DNA of 64,000 nucleotides from Laccaria trichodermophora (GCA_018417955.1 JACTVC010000008.1:186001-250000); one strand, 5' to 3'. Counted from the stretch's first letter, positions 22,401 to 33,747 are shown. The notes: generated by a model from the sequence alone, not told the origin. Numbers and translations are program-made.

Positions 22401-24235
22401 CAGGCCAATTTGGAGGCAACCAATTTGCCTCAGAAAACCTTGCAACAAAGTATTTTTCAAGGTCATCATAAGTCTGAGCAGAGACCTCATGTCCAGTATT
22501 CAGATTATGATAAACACTGACAGATCTTAGTCTACTCTGAATCTTAAGATAATGGCAGCTTGTAATGAGGAGTTTCAAAGATTTAGAGAGGCAAGACCAG
22601 GAACCCAATGAAGGCAACAGTTTCTCATATGAATCACATTCATCAAGAGCATCAACAACAACAACAAGAGGCTCCACAGTGGCCCCAAAAACTTGTTGTA
22701 AAGGCTTGACAATAAGATGCTCAAATTGCATAGAAATATCAAGGCCTCTGATGTCAGCTTTCTGAGTCTCCAGTGCCTGAGTGATAGACTTTCTGAAATC
22801 ACTAGATCCTGAAGAAAGGTCCAAAGCAATACGTCTCCATAAGTTGTCTGGATCCCGAAGCTCAGCCTCATCACGACGGAAAAAGAATTTCCCAGAGAAA
22901 CAGTCAAAATCAGCAACCACAGTAGAAGCAATTGTTGTCTTCCCAGAGCCAGGACTGCCAGAAAGCCAGAAAATATTAGGCTCATTCAGATCATTAAGCC
23001 ATGTGTTAATAAGAGTGAGCACATCCTTCCGGGTCCCAGGCATACACCTGTCTCTTACTTTGCCATGTGATGGAGCCTTGAGCCATTTTTGTACCTAGAT
23101 TGTTTATTAATGATGAGAGATAGTGATAGATTTTACACAATTTATAACTTACATTTGACTGGTCCACCATATCTGCTATCTTGGTCCTGAGTTCTCCATT
23201 GTCATTCATATTGATCTGTAATATATCAATGGTCTTAAGAAAAGGGCACTTTAAACAAGCTGATTACTTACAATATTATTGAAGACACCATCATTGATTT
23301 GAAAATTGTGTGCCTGAGTAAACATATCTGTGTGAGGTACTTCAGAAGAAGAAAAAAGTTATCAAAGAAATAGAATCAGAAAGCAAGTTTGGGCATACCA
23401 TTTACTGTAGTTGTGGGCCTTTCACCAACATTTCTTCTCTCAATAGACATATCATCTTCATTGGGCTCAGTCATTATGGGACCTTCCCAAACATCCCTCA
23501 TAACATCTGTACAAGTTAAGAAACAACAACAAGTTGAATATTTATAACTTGACTTACTTGCTTCTTGTGAACTCCCCTCAACTCTGAGACAGGCCTGAAA
23601 GTTGGGCTGAATAATCAAATGAATGAGATGACAAAGAACAAGTGACAGATGTGAAACATGCTCACAAGTGCATTTAATTTACCCTGCAAACTGGCAATGT
23701 GCTCTTGATCTTTTTTGAAATTGGGAAATCCCTTCTGTCTTTGGATCTTCATCACATCTTCTTTCAAATTGTCCAAAATGCTTGTGCACAACTTCAATCC
23801 AGGCAGTTTACAAAATAAAACCACACACCCTTTCAAATTCTCAAAACTGTGTTGAAAAGTCAACAGGATCTGACTCTCATTGTATTGACAGGTGACCTCA
23901 ACAATCTTCTTGACCTTCTCAATGAGACTCTCAGAAAAAGCAAACCAAGCTTGCTTATTGGTCTTGAATTTCTAATGCTGTCGCATAGGAAGATGTGACA
24001 GAATGATTGAAGTAAGGACACACACCTTGACAATCCCAACAATGGCTAATACCTCAATGACAGCCACCTTCAGAGGTGGAAAGGTGTTGCCAGACGCAGC
24101 GACAACCTCGAGCACAGAAAGACCGCCGTCGCTGATCACTTGCAGAAGGTCGTTTCCCGCGGGATTCAACCCAGTAGTATTCATATTGTTGGTATCGTTG
24201 GTGTCGTTGGTACCGATAGTCGCGTTTGCGTTCAT
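19428..24235 (-). CDS. NACHT-WD40 STAND receptor (fungal NLR-like) with 13 WD40 units
   Basis: Exons 24235-24026, 23971-23666, 23606-23558, 23506-23399, 23339-23272, 23215-23153, 23094-21619 and 21566-19428 join into 1472 aa, and all phases close. The N-terminal helical domain (1-170, FPPLKVAVIEV, KQAWFAFSESLIEKVK) is of the fungal STAND effector/adaptor type. A linker AHNFQINDGVFNNI follows. The NACHT domain starts with GSPGSGKTT (about 314-322, Walker A) and has VVVVDALDECD (about 412-422, Walker B). Then comes a winged-helix-like region, and 13 WD40 units at about 835-1390, nearly identical 43-aa units starting LKGHD. Such proteins act as ligand sensors in non-self recognition and programmed cell death. 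The body is CpG-depleted while exon 1 is CpG-rich. The short C-terminal extension (ending STVRLN) is not part of the propeller. Confidence 0.88.
19675..21344 (-). repeat. 13 x 129-bp WD40-coding tandem repeat
   Basis: Thirteen units of 129 bp encode GHDxxVTSVAFSPDG, RHIVSGSxDxTVRVW and DAQTGQSVMDP. Unit 10 lacks 6 bp (the DA after VW). Most differences between units fall at the same few codons: two residues after GHD, the residue after SGS, the residue after the next D, and the last residue (P/L). Units 8-9 and 11-12 share the pattern MDL then MDP, suggesting block duplication. The last unit is the most diverged. Confidence 0.95.
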
Positions 24236-24239
24236 GATG

Positions 24240-24980
24240 ATGGTGGTTGATAACAAGAATGTTAGAGTGTCAATCAAACATCAATTGCCTCAAGGGTGTA
24301 GTAGTCATGTGACCACAAAGTATTGTAACGTTTCCTGTGAGTACCAAGAACTCCGACAGGATTATGGGTCTAGCTAGGTCCCCTTCTTACGATTTCTTAA
24401 CCATTCCTACTATTGAAGGCCAGTTTCTGTCCCAAAAGATGGATCTGTGCAATGCAATCCTCCCGCTAACGCGCCCTTAGGATTGCTGTTAGCCAAATTC
24501 ACACCTCTACTCGAACTAACACTCCCTTTTCGTTGTCCCATTGTCCCCGCCCATAGGGACTCGGTAGCCGACCATGGCCTTCCACGGCACTAGACGTATG
24601 GCCTATGGTGAAGCCAGACCACGCTGCAGCACGTCGTTACTGAGAAGCCACAGTGCTCCACAAGGCAGACGAGACCCAGCTGCGGCCGTCTCGTCTGATG
24701 CGACCCCCATACAGCAATCCCTGCCCCATGACGACGTTCAACAACTGCCGAAGATTGGCCTCCTTGATGGTATGTCACCCGTACGCTCGTCCGCTGTCCC
24801 CTCTCTCCGATGCCAAGTGTCCGACATTCACCGTTCCACCGCCGGGCCAAGCATCGTCAATCCGAGGCGTCACACGTCACCTCGCAGGCCGTCTTATCAG
24901 AAGTGCACTGCAGGTTCGAGGAACTGGTAGCTCTAGATCGGACTAGTGAGAGATAGAAAAGGAACGGTACAGATGAAATC
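24240..24980. other. intergenic, upstream region of the receptor gene
   Basis: CpG-containing, unlike the receptor body. A forward frame at 24574-24930 is open but has an unnatural Arg/Ser/Pro composition and a counterpart on the other strand. I see no supported gene here. Confidence 0.4.
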
Positions 24981-26146
24981 TCACTTACCAAACCAAATCA
25001 ATTGGACGACCACAGCCAGGCCCATATACGTGGCGTGCAAACGAGCGGAATGGAATAGATGCCAAGTCTTCGAACAACCCGTGGTATGTTTGAGATCATG
25101 ACCCCGCCAAACGGTACCATCGAGCCAACTTGACCTCTGCCGACCTGAGGGCACATCAGCGACAGCTGAAACTTTAACATCGAACGAACCTACATCCTCC
25201 AAGTATCCGGCGATCACTCCTGTCCACGGTCATCTGCCACATCAGTGCACAAGGTTGTGAGGCTTGCCGGGTGATGATCATTAGATGGTGTCTCCTTTTC
25301 TTTAATCTCGCTACCCGAAAAGCTTTAACTGTGAGGAGTATTAGATGAAAGCGACGAAAAGCAGAGAGGATCCCTACCTGCATCAAAGTATCGGTAAAGA
25401 ACGTCTCAGGAGAAATGGGCGCCCAGGAGCGGATTGCGATAGACACAGCCTTTGGTACTAGATAATGTGTGAATGAGTGGAAGACGGATTTGAAATAGAA
25501 AATATTCCTTACCGAAGACCATCCACAAATCTGAAATACATGCATTCGATAACGTCCTGTAAGTTGCTGCTAGAAATCGCGGCCATGGCCTTCATTGAAC
25601 AACGATGAGGATGCGGCAAAAGGGGAGGAAGAGTGTTGGGAGGCGTGTGGCAGATGACCGACATCGGAAACCCCAAGATCGCAGCGTGTTACAGGGCAGT
25701 CGAAAGTCTACGCGAAGATATTTTCCAGAAAAAGATGGGGACGTTGAAATAGTCACGACAGGTCAACTCTGTGGACTGACGAAATGACGATGAGAATGTT
25801 GGCAGATGAGGAATGAGTACTGAGTACGTACCCATGTCATCGAGGTGGCTTGACGACGCCTTATCCTCCCAGAAACGGCGCGAAGGGCCAGACGATGGGC
25901 CTTCACGCGCACGTAGAGCGAGATGGTGAGCATCCTGGCTTGGAGAGTGATGGTTGTGATGAACCAAGTCGTGATTGATCTTATCACACTGGTCAACGTT
26001 TCAACGTTCAACGTTGTCCACGCACTTTCCCAACGCCACGATGGAAAAAATTGAACCCTTTTATAAGGGCGTGGTATTTCAAACTCAAGTCTCAACGAGC
26101 GCCAAGTAGACTGAATGCTGATCACGAATTTATTCTGCACACACAA
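24981..26146 (-). other. possible decayed or fragmentary gene
   Basis: Several minus-strand stretches look partly coding and are bounded by splice-like sites. One is hydrophobic (ITTWFITTITLQARML, 26100-25860), one reads VPKAVSIAIRSWAPISPETF (25460-25375) and one ends LAVVVQLIWFG (about 24985). They cannot be joined into one clean open frame with good splice sites. This may be a rapidly evolving membrane-protein gene or its remains. No family is recognised. Confidence 0.25.
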
Positions 26147-26304
26147 GAGCTGCTGTATAGATGGACTAGATAGTTTGGTGCGTTTCCTATATCCCTCCTG
26201 ATTCTTCCTATGCTTATTGACTACAGGTATAAACTACGTCAGGTTTTCACTACATACGAGCCTTCCCTGAGTCGTGAAAGTCTTACTGGATAGAAGATGC
26301 ATCG

Positions 26305-26560
26305 ATGCCTGGGTCCGCTTCCAATCCGATGGTTGAAACGAACAATATCCACTATAACGCAGGTTATCTTGGAGCCTCTGAATCGCCAGCTAATTCCGCA
26401 CTATCGTTACTGCGCTGGATAGCTGTGTATGCTGGGCTGCTGCTGGTATGTGTGGTGATCATAACCATCATCTCATGCCAGCATACTAACCGCGACCGAC
26501 TAGTTTGAGCTTATCTACAACGTTGGACGAATGGGATATCATAAGGAAAAACCTGCCTAA
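26305..26560 (+). CDS. small single-pass membrane protein
   Basis: Exons 26305-26445 and 26504-26560 (58-nt intron with GTATGT donor, ACTAAC branch and TAG acceptor) give 65 aa. The first 30 residues are hydrophilic (MPGSASNPMVETNN). Residues about 33-50 are a single hydrophobic helix (LSLLRWIAVYAGLLLFELIY). The end is short and basic (RMGYHKEKPA). There is no signal-peptide cleavage logic, so a signal-anchor topology is likely. No homologue is recognised. The good intron signals are the main support for a real gene. Confidence 0.5.
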
Positions 26561-27767
26561 GGGGATTCACTACTACCCACATTCATTCGACTTCGTCCGC
26601 ATTCAATGGGTCGACCTTATTAACATCAGATATCGTCGTCACTAAAGCGTACTTTGAGAAACTCCTCTATTCTGCGCGCCCGGGTGTGTCGGTCACCAAG
26701 TGCGCGTTAGGGCTCGTCTTTTTATCGCTGGGTGATGGATTCAGGAAAGTGTTTCTCTTTCTGTTTTGGATTTCGTAGCCTCACGTTCTTGCCGTTGGAA
26801 AGCCCTATAGGAGAATACATCTACGTCCTGGACCATTCAGCATGACGCCCTCCTATTCTCATCGTCACGTTAGTTGTTGTCTGTCTCTTCCCTCGTATTG
26901 TGCTAATACCCCTCAAATAGATCCCGATCCAGGAGTTCTGCTCGGAGATGCCGAACCACGTTTACACGAATTGGAAGCTCAAGCATTTGAGGATTGGGAA
27001 TGTGGGGTACGCAGTGTGAAACGGCGTTGGCGATGTCGTTGCCTGGTGTGAAGACTTTTGATGGGCTTTCGCGAAGGGACTACCTGGCAAAGTGGGATCA
27101 GGTCTATTGTAAGGTGGTGTGATGATTTCTGGAGAGTTTTGTCACGTCGCATTGAGGATATCCATGTTATTTATTGCATGTGTATGAATCTACGTTACCG
27201 AGGAGGATCATTACACACGTGCGCCTTCGTTGTCACGACCAACTTGTCCAAGTTTATCATTACGTATCCGCACTCTGCGGGGGCGCTCGCTTCGCCATCC
27301 GAGTGTCGTGGCAATTGTACATCACAGTTTTGCAAGAGATAAGCCTATACTGTCGTCTACTACTTGTCTACTACACAATATCACCAGTACCTACGTGCAA
27401 AACTTGAATCGTCGAAGCGATGTTGCATATGCATGTGCCATCATGTTGATCACCCAGTTTTTGTCCTCAAGGATAATCATAAAAGCCGCAACAAAACCCA
27501 TTTTTTTGCTCATATTATTGTAAATGCTGTTAGTTCCCACCTAAATCCAAGATTTTAGTGGCAGGGAGCAAAAACTTGTTGAGATATAAGCCATTCAAGA
27601 AATCTGATACAATTTGTGCATGTTCATTTTGTACTTGTTTGTCCGGGCCTTTCACCCTTACTAGTCAATCATACAAAAGAGGCATGCTCTTCCTCGCCCT
27701 CGAGCTCTTCACTGCTTTCTCTCTTCCTCAATCAATATCGCGAGGTTGAGTGGGATACACCCCAGCG
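26561..27767 (+). other. gene-poor interval with exon-like fragments
   Basis: A forward stretch at about 26627-26750 (SDIVVTKAYFEKLLYS, VTKCALGLVFLSLGDG) and another at about 26921-27021 (IPIQEFCSEMPNHVYT, preceded by a CAAATAG acceptor and ended by TGA) look coding. I could not connect them to a start. The remainder is non-coding. It includes the promoter region of the phosphoesterase, with a pyrimidine-rich stretch at 27688-27735. Confidence 0.3.
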
Positions 27768-29488
27768 ATGAAGAGCTCCATTTACCTGGCCGGCATACTC
27801 AGTGCCTTCATCAGCCTTCAATCCGCGGTGGCATCACCCGTTATCTTCCAAACTGGTGAGCGCAATTTCCATGTCTCTTCAGGCACTCTCTCTTCTGACA
27901 CTGAGTAACAGAACGACATAGACTCAATCCATACCCGCACAAACCGCGTCTCACCTTCAAGTGGGATGGGACATTCAAGTTGACTGTCTTTTCGGATCTT
28001 CATTTTGGCGAGAATCCGGAGGGCGTTTGGGGTCCAGAGCAAGACAAGAATAGTACGATTTTGATGAAGACGGTGTTGGCGAGTGAGAAACCGGATTATG
28101 TGTATGTTTTACTATCTGTTCATTGTCATCTTGGTTTAAGCTCAACGTCCTTTGTTACTAGTGTTTTGAATGGCGATCTGGTTACGGGAGAGAGTGAGTC
28201 GTGTCTTCCGCTGAAGACTCAAGTCGACCATCTTATGACTTCATACCAGACACATACAGAGAGAACTCGACCTTGCTTATTGACCAAATCGTCGCGCCTC
28301 TCAATAAAGCGAGGGTTCCGTTCTCTTCTGCCCATGGAGTGAGCTGAGCCATTTTACGCCTTGATCTCCAGACTCATGGGCACTCAGAATCACGACAATC
28401 AAGTGAACATCACCCACTTGGAAGAGATTGAACGAGAGCAGAGGATCGCTCCGCTGAGCTACACCCGCACCGCACCTGCTGGGGTTGGAGGTTCTGAAGG
28501 ACCGGGAAATTACTGGGTCCCCGTACGTGGTCACTCGAGAGCGATTCTTTTCAAGCTGAAACTTGGTTGTCAATTATTTAGATTTACAAACACTTCTGGG
28601 ACCGCGCCCCCATTCTCATTCTCTGGTTCTTCGACTCACGCGGTATGGACCCCACCAAATTCTGTTTCCAGTAGTAAAATTATTGATTGACCACATCACA
28701 CAGGTGGCATCTCGACAAAACCCAATTCGACTGCCCTCCCTGACTGGGTGGACTCCTCCGTCGCAGACTGGATCAAGAGCGAGTCCAAAGCCATGGAATT
28801 GGCCTGGGGACCAGCAGATACCCGCGGAGCTTTGGCTTTCGTGCACATTCCTCCGTATGCCGCTCTTCCCCTTCCGCTCCCTCCTTTCAAGTACAGATTC
28901 CTCTATTTTCGTCAGCCATGCTGTACAGGCACTTCAGTCAAACTTAGATAGCACGAAGAACCCCGGGTTGAATGGTACGGGTGTCCTTCCTCCCCCTTTC
29001 ATTACACGCAGCAGCTGACAGAACCTTCAGCGGACACACTAGGCGGTGGTTCCGTACAAGCTTCAAATGACCCGTCCACTCTTGGAAAAGACGGCCCGTT
29101 TTGGGATGCACTCACAGCGAACGTAAAGAACCTGCACGCCATCATCTCAGGTCATGGTACGTTCTACCATGAACTTCTATGATCTGGTTCGAAAGCTTGC
29201 TTGCAGACCACGGGAATGAATGGTGTGCTCGCGAACCCGCGAAGGACGTCGTTTTCTGCTTTAACAAGCACTCTGGGTTTGTTCTCTTCCCATCTTACTC
29301 TCCTATCCCCTCGTTTACGCAAAACGTGTAGATATGGAGGTTATGGTGAACCTGAGTGGGGATATGGTGTACGAAACATTGTGTTCAGGTCCCCTGATCC
29401 GAAGAGGGGTGTTGATACGTGGATTAGGCTACAAGGTGGGGAGACGAGAGCGAGAGTTACGTTGGATGATACTTATGGGCGTAAGTAG
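27768..29488 (+). CDS. secreted calcineurin-like metallophosphoesterase
   Basis: Eleven exons join into 385 aa: 27768-27855, 27912-28101, 28162-28193, 28250-28338, 28388-28522, 28582-28642, 28704-28854, 28916-28974, 29031-29156, 29207-29276 and 29332-29488. Residues 1-22 are a signal peptide (hydrophobic core IYLAGILSAFISLQSAVA). Metal-binding motifs appear in family order: FSDLHFGE (D about 58, H about 60), VVLNGDLVTGE, AHGNHDNQV, WFFDSRGG, and GHDHGNEWC near the end. The layout matches fungal purple-acid-phosphatase-like or Dcr2/Sia1-like phosphoesterases, which hydrolyse phosphate esters outside or at the surface of the cell. Every intron is 50-61 nt with GT-AG ends. The gene is complete and shows no damage. 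Confidence 0.92.
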
Positions 29489-29920
29489 CGTGGTGATTAG
29501 TGGACACGCGTGGCGATTAGTGGAGACCGGGTATACCACAACTGTTCAGTAGTCTAGTGAAGCCATCCACCTCCCTTTCAAGAGGGCTAAGCCGAGGATA
29601 GCACGGCAAGTGATCTGGAAGGCGAGCTTCACTCCACGTCCACAGAGCTTGGTTTTCGTTCCTTGCTTTATTGGAAATCGTGGTGTTCTAAAGACGCGCC
29701 CCTCTTAGAAGCTCCGGCACAACGTATCGCATTGGATTGACTTCTTATTTCCGGATCAGCCATGCACAAGGCAGCATTGAGACTGTGATTCAACCAGCAA
29801 CCTATAAAGTTATGTGTAGAAGCTATTTCAAGGCTCTGAATCCCGAACCGTCGCGCCCGTGGGGAGAAACCTGAAATTTGGAAGAGCGTATTATCTGCTG
29901 TTACAATGTCTTTATCATAA

Positions 29921-30891
29921 TTACAAAGCCCCTCGAATTGAATCATGTTGGCGGATGTATATTCCTACAAATCCCCGTCAATGTCTGACGAGCGGAATTC
30001 TCGAAACTAACTGACCGTTAGCAGACGCTCTATCTTGCCAAAAGTCGACATGACAATCCGGCGTCTTTGCAGAGCATGTGAATTCAAGCGTAGTGTAAGA
30101 GAGCGACGGGCAATGAAAATCATCAGAAGCCCAGCTTGAATCTTCACCCTGTGGAAATTCAAAAGTGCCAAAGAGGGACTTTCGTTTCGGTGCAAATTTC
30201 CAGCTCTCCGGCCTATGTCGGGTGATTTCAGATTCTGTGTTTAACCTCCAGATATCGAGTGTGGTGGGGTGGACGATGGAGGCTGCTGGATCAAGCGCAT
30301 CCGTCTTGTCAGGGAGTGAGGCGTGTAATGTGCAGCGCTCCATTCCATAATCTAGGGTGCGGAATTGGACGATAGTCGTAATCTGCGGTCCTTTGTAAGA
30401 GGGCTTGGAGTAGAAGAAATGGAAGACACACGTTGGGAGAGACTATGAAGTGCCTATCGTCTGGGTAGACTACTCCTAACGTTGTATAATGTTCTCGTGT
30501 CTCTTCGTGGAGCTCCCTTTGTGGATCTGAAGTATAAACCTGCAAGAGAAGCTGGGAGAGTGAGACAATGGGCGGGAAGGGGTCGTGTGTGGCATTCCGG
30601 AAAACACTATCAAGATTTGGGAAGGGGCTCGGGCGTCGTAACAGGGCCGGCACTCGAGGCCCCTGGAACGAATTGGAGAGATACACCAGAAGAGAAAGCG
30701 TAGACGAGCAGATGCAGCCTATGCACGCCCAGATAAACAGATATCTTTCCCCTTTATATTGAGACGTGTCAACGTCAATTCAGCTATTGAGAGCGGGATC
30801 ACCAACAGCTACTCCCCACATAGTACGCCCGCTCGTTTTCACGTCGTTGGGAGGCTGGCTCGGAGGGCAACGCAACGTATGGTGTCGCCAT
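29921..30891 (-). CDS. But2-like one-TM protein (ubiquitin-3-binding But2 C-terminal type)
   Basis: Exons 30891-30813, 30751-30432, 30382-30016 and 29964-29921 give 269 aa. The start MATPYVALPSEPASQRR is cytosolic-like. A membrane helix lies at about residues 28-52 (YLFIWACIGCICSS, LSLLVYL). The outer part has ERQ-type landmarks of the family: YPDDRHFIVSPN, then TIVQFRTLDYGMERCTL, LDIWRLNTESEI, FGTFEFPQ and CHVDFWQD, with IYIRQHD at the end. Such proteins are expanded in Agaricomycetes, and their function is unknown. The first junction (GTGGGG-A/GTAGCT to AAG) is the weakest part of the model. It faces the phosphoesterase tail to tail. Confidence 0.75.
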
Positions 30892-31034
30892 GATCACCTA
30901 GCACAATTTGATCACAACTTTGCCTGGGATCGTAATCGAGGGAAATGCGGAGTTCATTGAGTCTCCAAACTGAGTGCATTGCATGCGCATGACCCGATCT
31001 GACTGTTTTTGGTAACTTGGATAGTGGCTGGGAT

Positions 31035-31940
31035 TAGTGTTGCCGCAAGGAAAGGTGCCTTGAAGGCAAGGTCACCTTGAGGCGATGCAAAAGGAAACTG
31101 TCAACGTCAAGGTGCGTCAAGGTGCATCAAGGTAAATGTGCCACTTCGGGAAAAAATTCTCATAAGCCAGCGGCACGGCCGGGCCACTCAGCCTTTCTTG
31201 CAACGCGCTTTGTCGTTCCACGCGCCCAAACTTGTTGCTCGACGCTGAACATCGGCACTCCACCGCACCGTTCGATTTTTTGAATCTCATTTCTAATTTT
31301 ACTCCGGAACCAATAGGTCTAGTTTCATGTTTTTCAAATTTTCAATTTGAACGATGCTGCTATGGATGAATAAAAAGAAGAAGACCATGTACCACGTCAC
31401 GTTGGACGTTTTTCCAGTTCCAGCATCCTCTGCTCCATCAGAGTGCATGTTCTTGTAAAGCAAAGAAACCGACACCCTTCGCCGTAACAACCTTGCACCC
31501 GAATCGATGTAGAAGCTTCAAATTCTCAAATTCACATCTGCTTCAGAAAGGACGGACTGCAATGGCAAATGAGTGTTTGTTGAGGAGGAGATCTATCATC
31601 TATGTACCCCATGTTTCGCCCCTCTGTATGGATAATTTTTTTGTAACTTGTCAATTGCTCGTCAACTCAATACCCTAAAATTACTTCTTGGCCTGCCGCA
31701 TGCATATTTAGTTGACAGGTCACCTCAGTCAACCACAGTGACCCTCTGTTAACCAGTTCTCAGATGTATGTTACAATACTACATGATATAGTTATCATTC
31801 TACGTGACTGCAAACTTGCTGCAAGCTGATTCTCTTTCGTTTTCCTAATTTGGAAAATACCTTGAGGCCACATCAAGGTAACTCAAGGCGACAGCCCTGT
31901 CACCTCAAGGTAACCTTCACCTTCCCTTGCGGCAACACTA
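31035..31940. mobile_element. 906-bp non-autonomous hAT-like element
   Basis: The ends TAGTGTTGCCGCAAGG and CCTTGCGGCAACACTA are perfect 16-bp inverted repeats. The inner ends carry inverted and direct copies of CAAGGT/ACCTTG. The flanks are GCTGGGAT (31027-31034) and GCTGGGAA (31941-31948), a 7-of-8 match to an 8-bp target duplication, as hAT transposases make. No transposase-like frame is present inside. It is therefore a deletion derivative or MITE dependent on a hAT enzyme elsewhere. Confidence 0.85.
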
Positions 31941-32175
31941 GCTGGGAATTTGCAAACCTTGAATTTGTCGGAGCAGCGTTGTTTGGATGTCTTTGTTTTG
32001 CTTTGTTGTAATTATTTTTGTACACGACGAGGCGCTGCTTACTTCGTTACTCAATGCCGGAAACCGACGACGGCAGAGAAGATTCCCTAACGCGCGTTTG
32101 ATATGTACCACCACGCGTAGAAGCCAGACTAGATAAGAGAGCGTGCGGTCCTTGACGATATCTGCTAGACCCCAG

Positions 32176-32374
32176 ATGCTTGCCCTCTTGAAAGTTGTCG
32201 TGTGCCTCATCTTGACGCTGGCGGGCGGAAGCGCTTTGAAAATTCCTCTCCCCAATCCTAATTCCCAAAGTCAGATCCTTTTGCTCTATGTGTTTGTAAG
32301 CTTACGACTACAACCTTGCAGCAACTCCTAATGCTTGTCCCGAAGTCCATGACAATCCTGACATTTGTATTTAG
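32176..32374 (+). CDS. tandem small secreted peptide, copy 1
   Basis: Exons 32176-32269 and 32322-32374 give 48 aa. Residues 1-21 are a signal peptide (LALLKVVVCLILTLAGGSA). The mature part is about 27 residues, with two cysteines and the ending DICI. The intron starts GTCAGAT after a codon's first base, exactly as in copy 2. It is the first of four tandem relatives with the same architecture and the same end (acidic-x-C-I-stop). No known peptide family is recognised. Confidence 0.6.
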
Positions 32375-32911
32375 TTGGTTGCCAACCATCATGTAAGTCT
32401 TGCAGTTTTATGAGTTTGAGACTAAGAACTCATGCATGTACGTGTATCAAGCTTTACGATGTTGTGTCTCTGTTTAAATCTAGTGAATCGACTCCCCTAA
32501 TGCCTCGGGATGTGTGGAGAATAATTTCCTAAGTAAAAACGAGAAGAGCAAGATTGATCATTGAAGTAAATCTGCGTTCCCCCCACACACACGCACACAA
32601 AAGGTACGGGGCTACTTCATTAGAGAGGTAGATGAATTATATTCTTGGCCTGCCTATCAAACAACGGATTTTATAACATCTTCGCAAGCAACGGGGTTGA
32701 TCCCGGCGATAAGGAGGCAATATGAAGAGAAGTTTACCTTAACAGTGGGACTCAGGAGCATGCGTTGAGTTGGCCATACTGTGTTAATTATATTGCCTCC
32801 ATCGGCGTGCAAAAGAAGGCGTTACAATACCTCGAAGTGCTGCGACCACGCGTTGAAGCCGGAAACTAAGATAAAAGCGCTTCGCATTCTGGAAGAAGGC
32901 CCACCGTCTCA
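32375..32911. other. interval between peptide genes 1 and 2
   Basis: No gene seen. The last 65 bp contain the promoter block shared by the peptide cluster (CCACGCGTTGAAGCC at about 32849, then AAGATAAAAGCG). Confidence 0.4.
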
Positions 32912-33110
32912 ATGACTGCTCTCATAGTATGCCTCGTCGTTATTATCGCGACCTCAAGCACTGCGCTTCCAACTGCCAATTCTGAAAGTCAGATTCTCTG
33001 GCGAAATTTCGTCTTTGAGTTTATGATCATAGTTTCTAGCTGGTAGCCCTGATCAAAATATTGGGAGTCCGTGGGGCGGGTGCACAGTGACGGAGGACGT
33101 ATGCATTTGA
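32912..33110 (+). CDS. tandem small secreted peptide, copy 2
   Basis: Exons 32912-32987 and 33040-33110 give 48 aa, the same length and gene span as copy 1. The signal peptide is MTALIVCLVVIIATSSTA. It is followed by LPTANSE (shared with copy 3 as LPTANSQ), a Gly/Pro-rich middle and CTVTEDVCI at the end. The intron has the GTCAGAT donor and TTCTAG acceptor, in the same phase as copy 1. It is probably secreted, and the two Cys could form one disulfide. Confidence 0.65.
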
Positions 33111-33405
33111 ATTCATTTCCACGTAGGTTGTTATTCCTAAAAATTTTGAGACGCGGTACTCAGCTGTTGGCGTAGTAGGGTACTCAGGTGTGGGCGTAGT
33201 AGTATGAAAGTGTCCAGATGTTTTCAATATATCCTTGAACGCAAGAAAAAATCGAGTGACTTTCCACCCTTTATGGGTCCTTTTGTAATTTGAAAAAATG
33301 AAAAAAATAAAGCCATAACAGGTTCATGTGAATGCCACGTTGTCGCCAGGTGTCGAAGCCAGGGTCTGTGGTTGTCGAAAAAATGCCCATCCATTGCTTC
33401 CTCTA

Positions 33406-33537
33406 ATGAGAGTTGCTACATATTTCATCTTCATTATGGCGACCGCGAGCATCCTCCCTACTGCCAATTCCCAACGTCTGATCCTCTCATTTCGTTTCAG
33501 GTTCGAACTCATGACTCTAGATTTTTAGTCGACCGCC
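33406..33537 (+). pseudogene. tandem small secreted peptide, copy 3 (frame probably disrupted)
   Basis: Exon 1 (33406-33475) encodes a signal peptide ending LPTANSQ, like copy 2. The donor has become GTCTGAT, and the likely acceptor is TTTTTAG at 33528. In the phase used by the other copies, exon 2 runs on past 33600. Shifted by one base, the same DNA ends in acidic-Cys-Ile-stop near 33588, like the other copies. So either a one-base change broke this copy, or it now makes a longer peptide with an unrelated tail. Confidence 0.5.
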
Positions 33538-33747
33538 GTGGCCAATACACAAAGGACCTACTGAAGGTTGTAAACCGGATGAATGTATCTAACTTTCCCT
33601 GTAAGTCCTGTACATCTGAAATTTGAGACGCCGATCTCAGGTATATAGCTATTATAGTATGAGGGCGTTTCAATAAAATGTGTTTTCGATCATGACATGC
33701 CGTTAGTCAACTGACGTTCTCCGGGAGCTATGAAAAACGATGTTGAC

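Noticed and set aside
24574..24930. Plus-strand 118-aa protein upstream of the NLR
   Set aside because: Arg/Ser/Pro composition typical of a random frame in GC-rich DNA, with a similar frame on the other strand and no motif.
31077..31678. Small open frames inside the hAT-like element
   Set aside because: Short, no transposase motifs, and they overlap the CAAGGT repeats.
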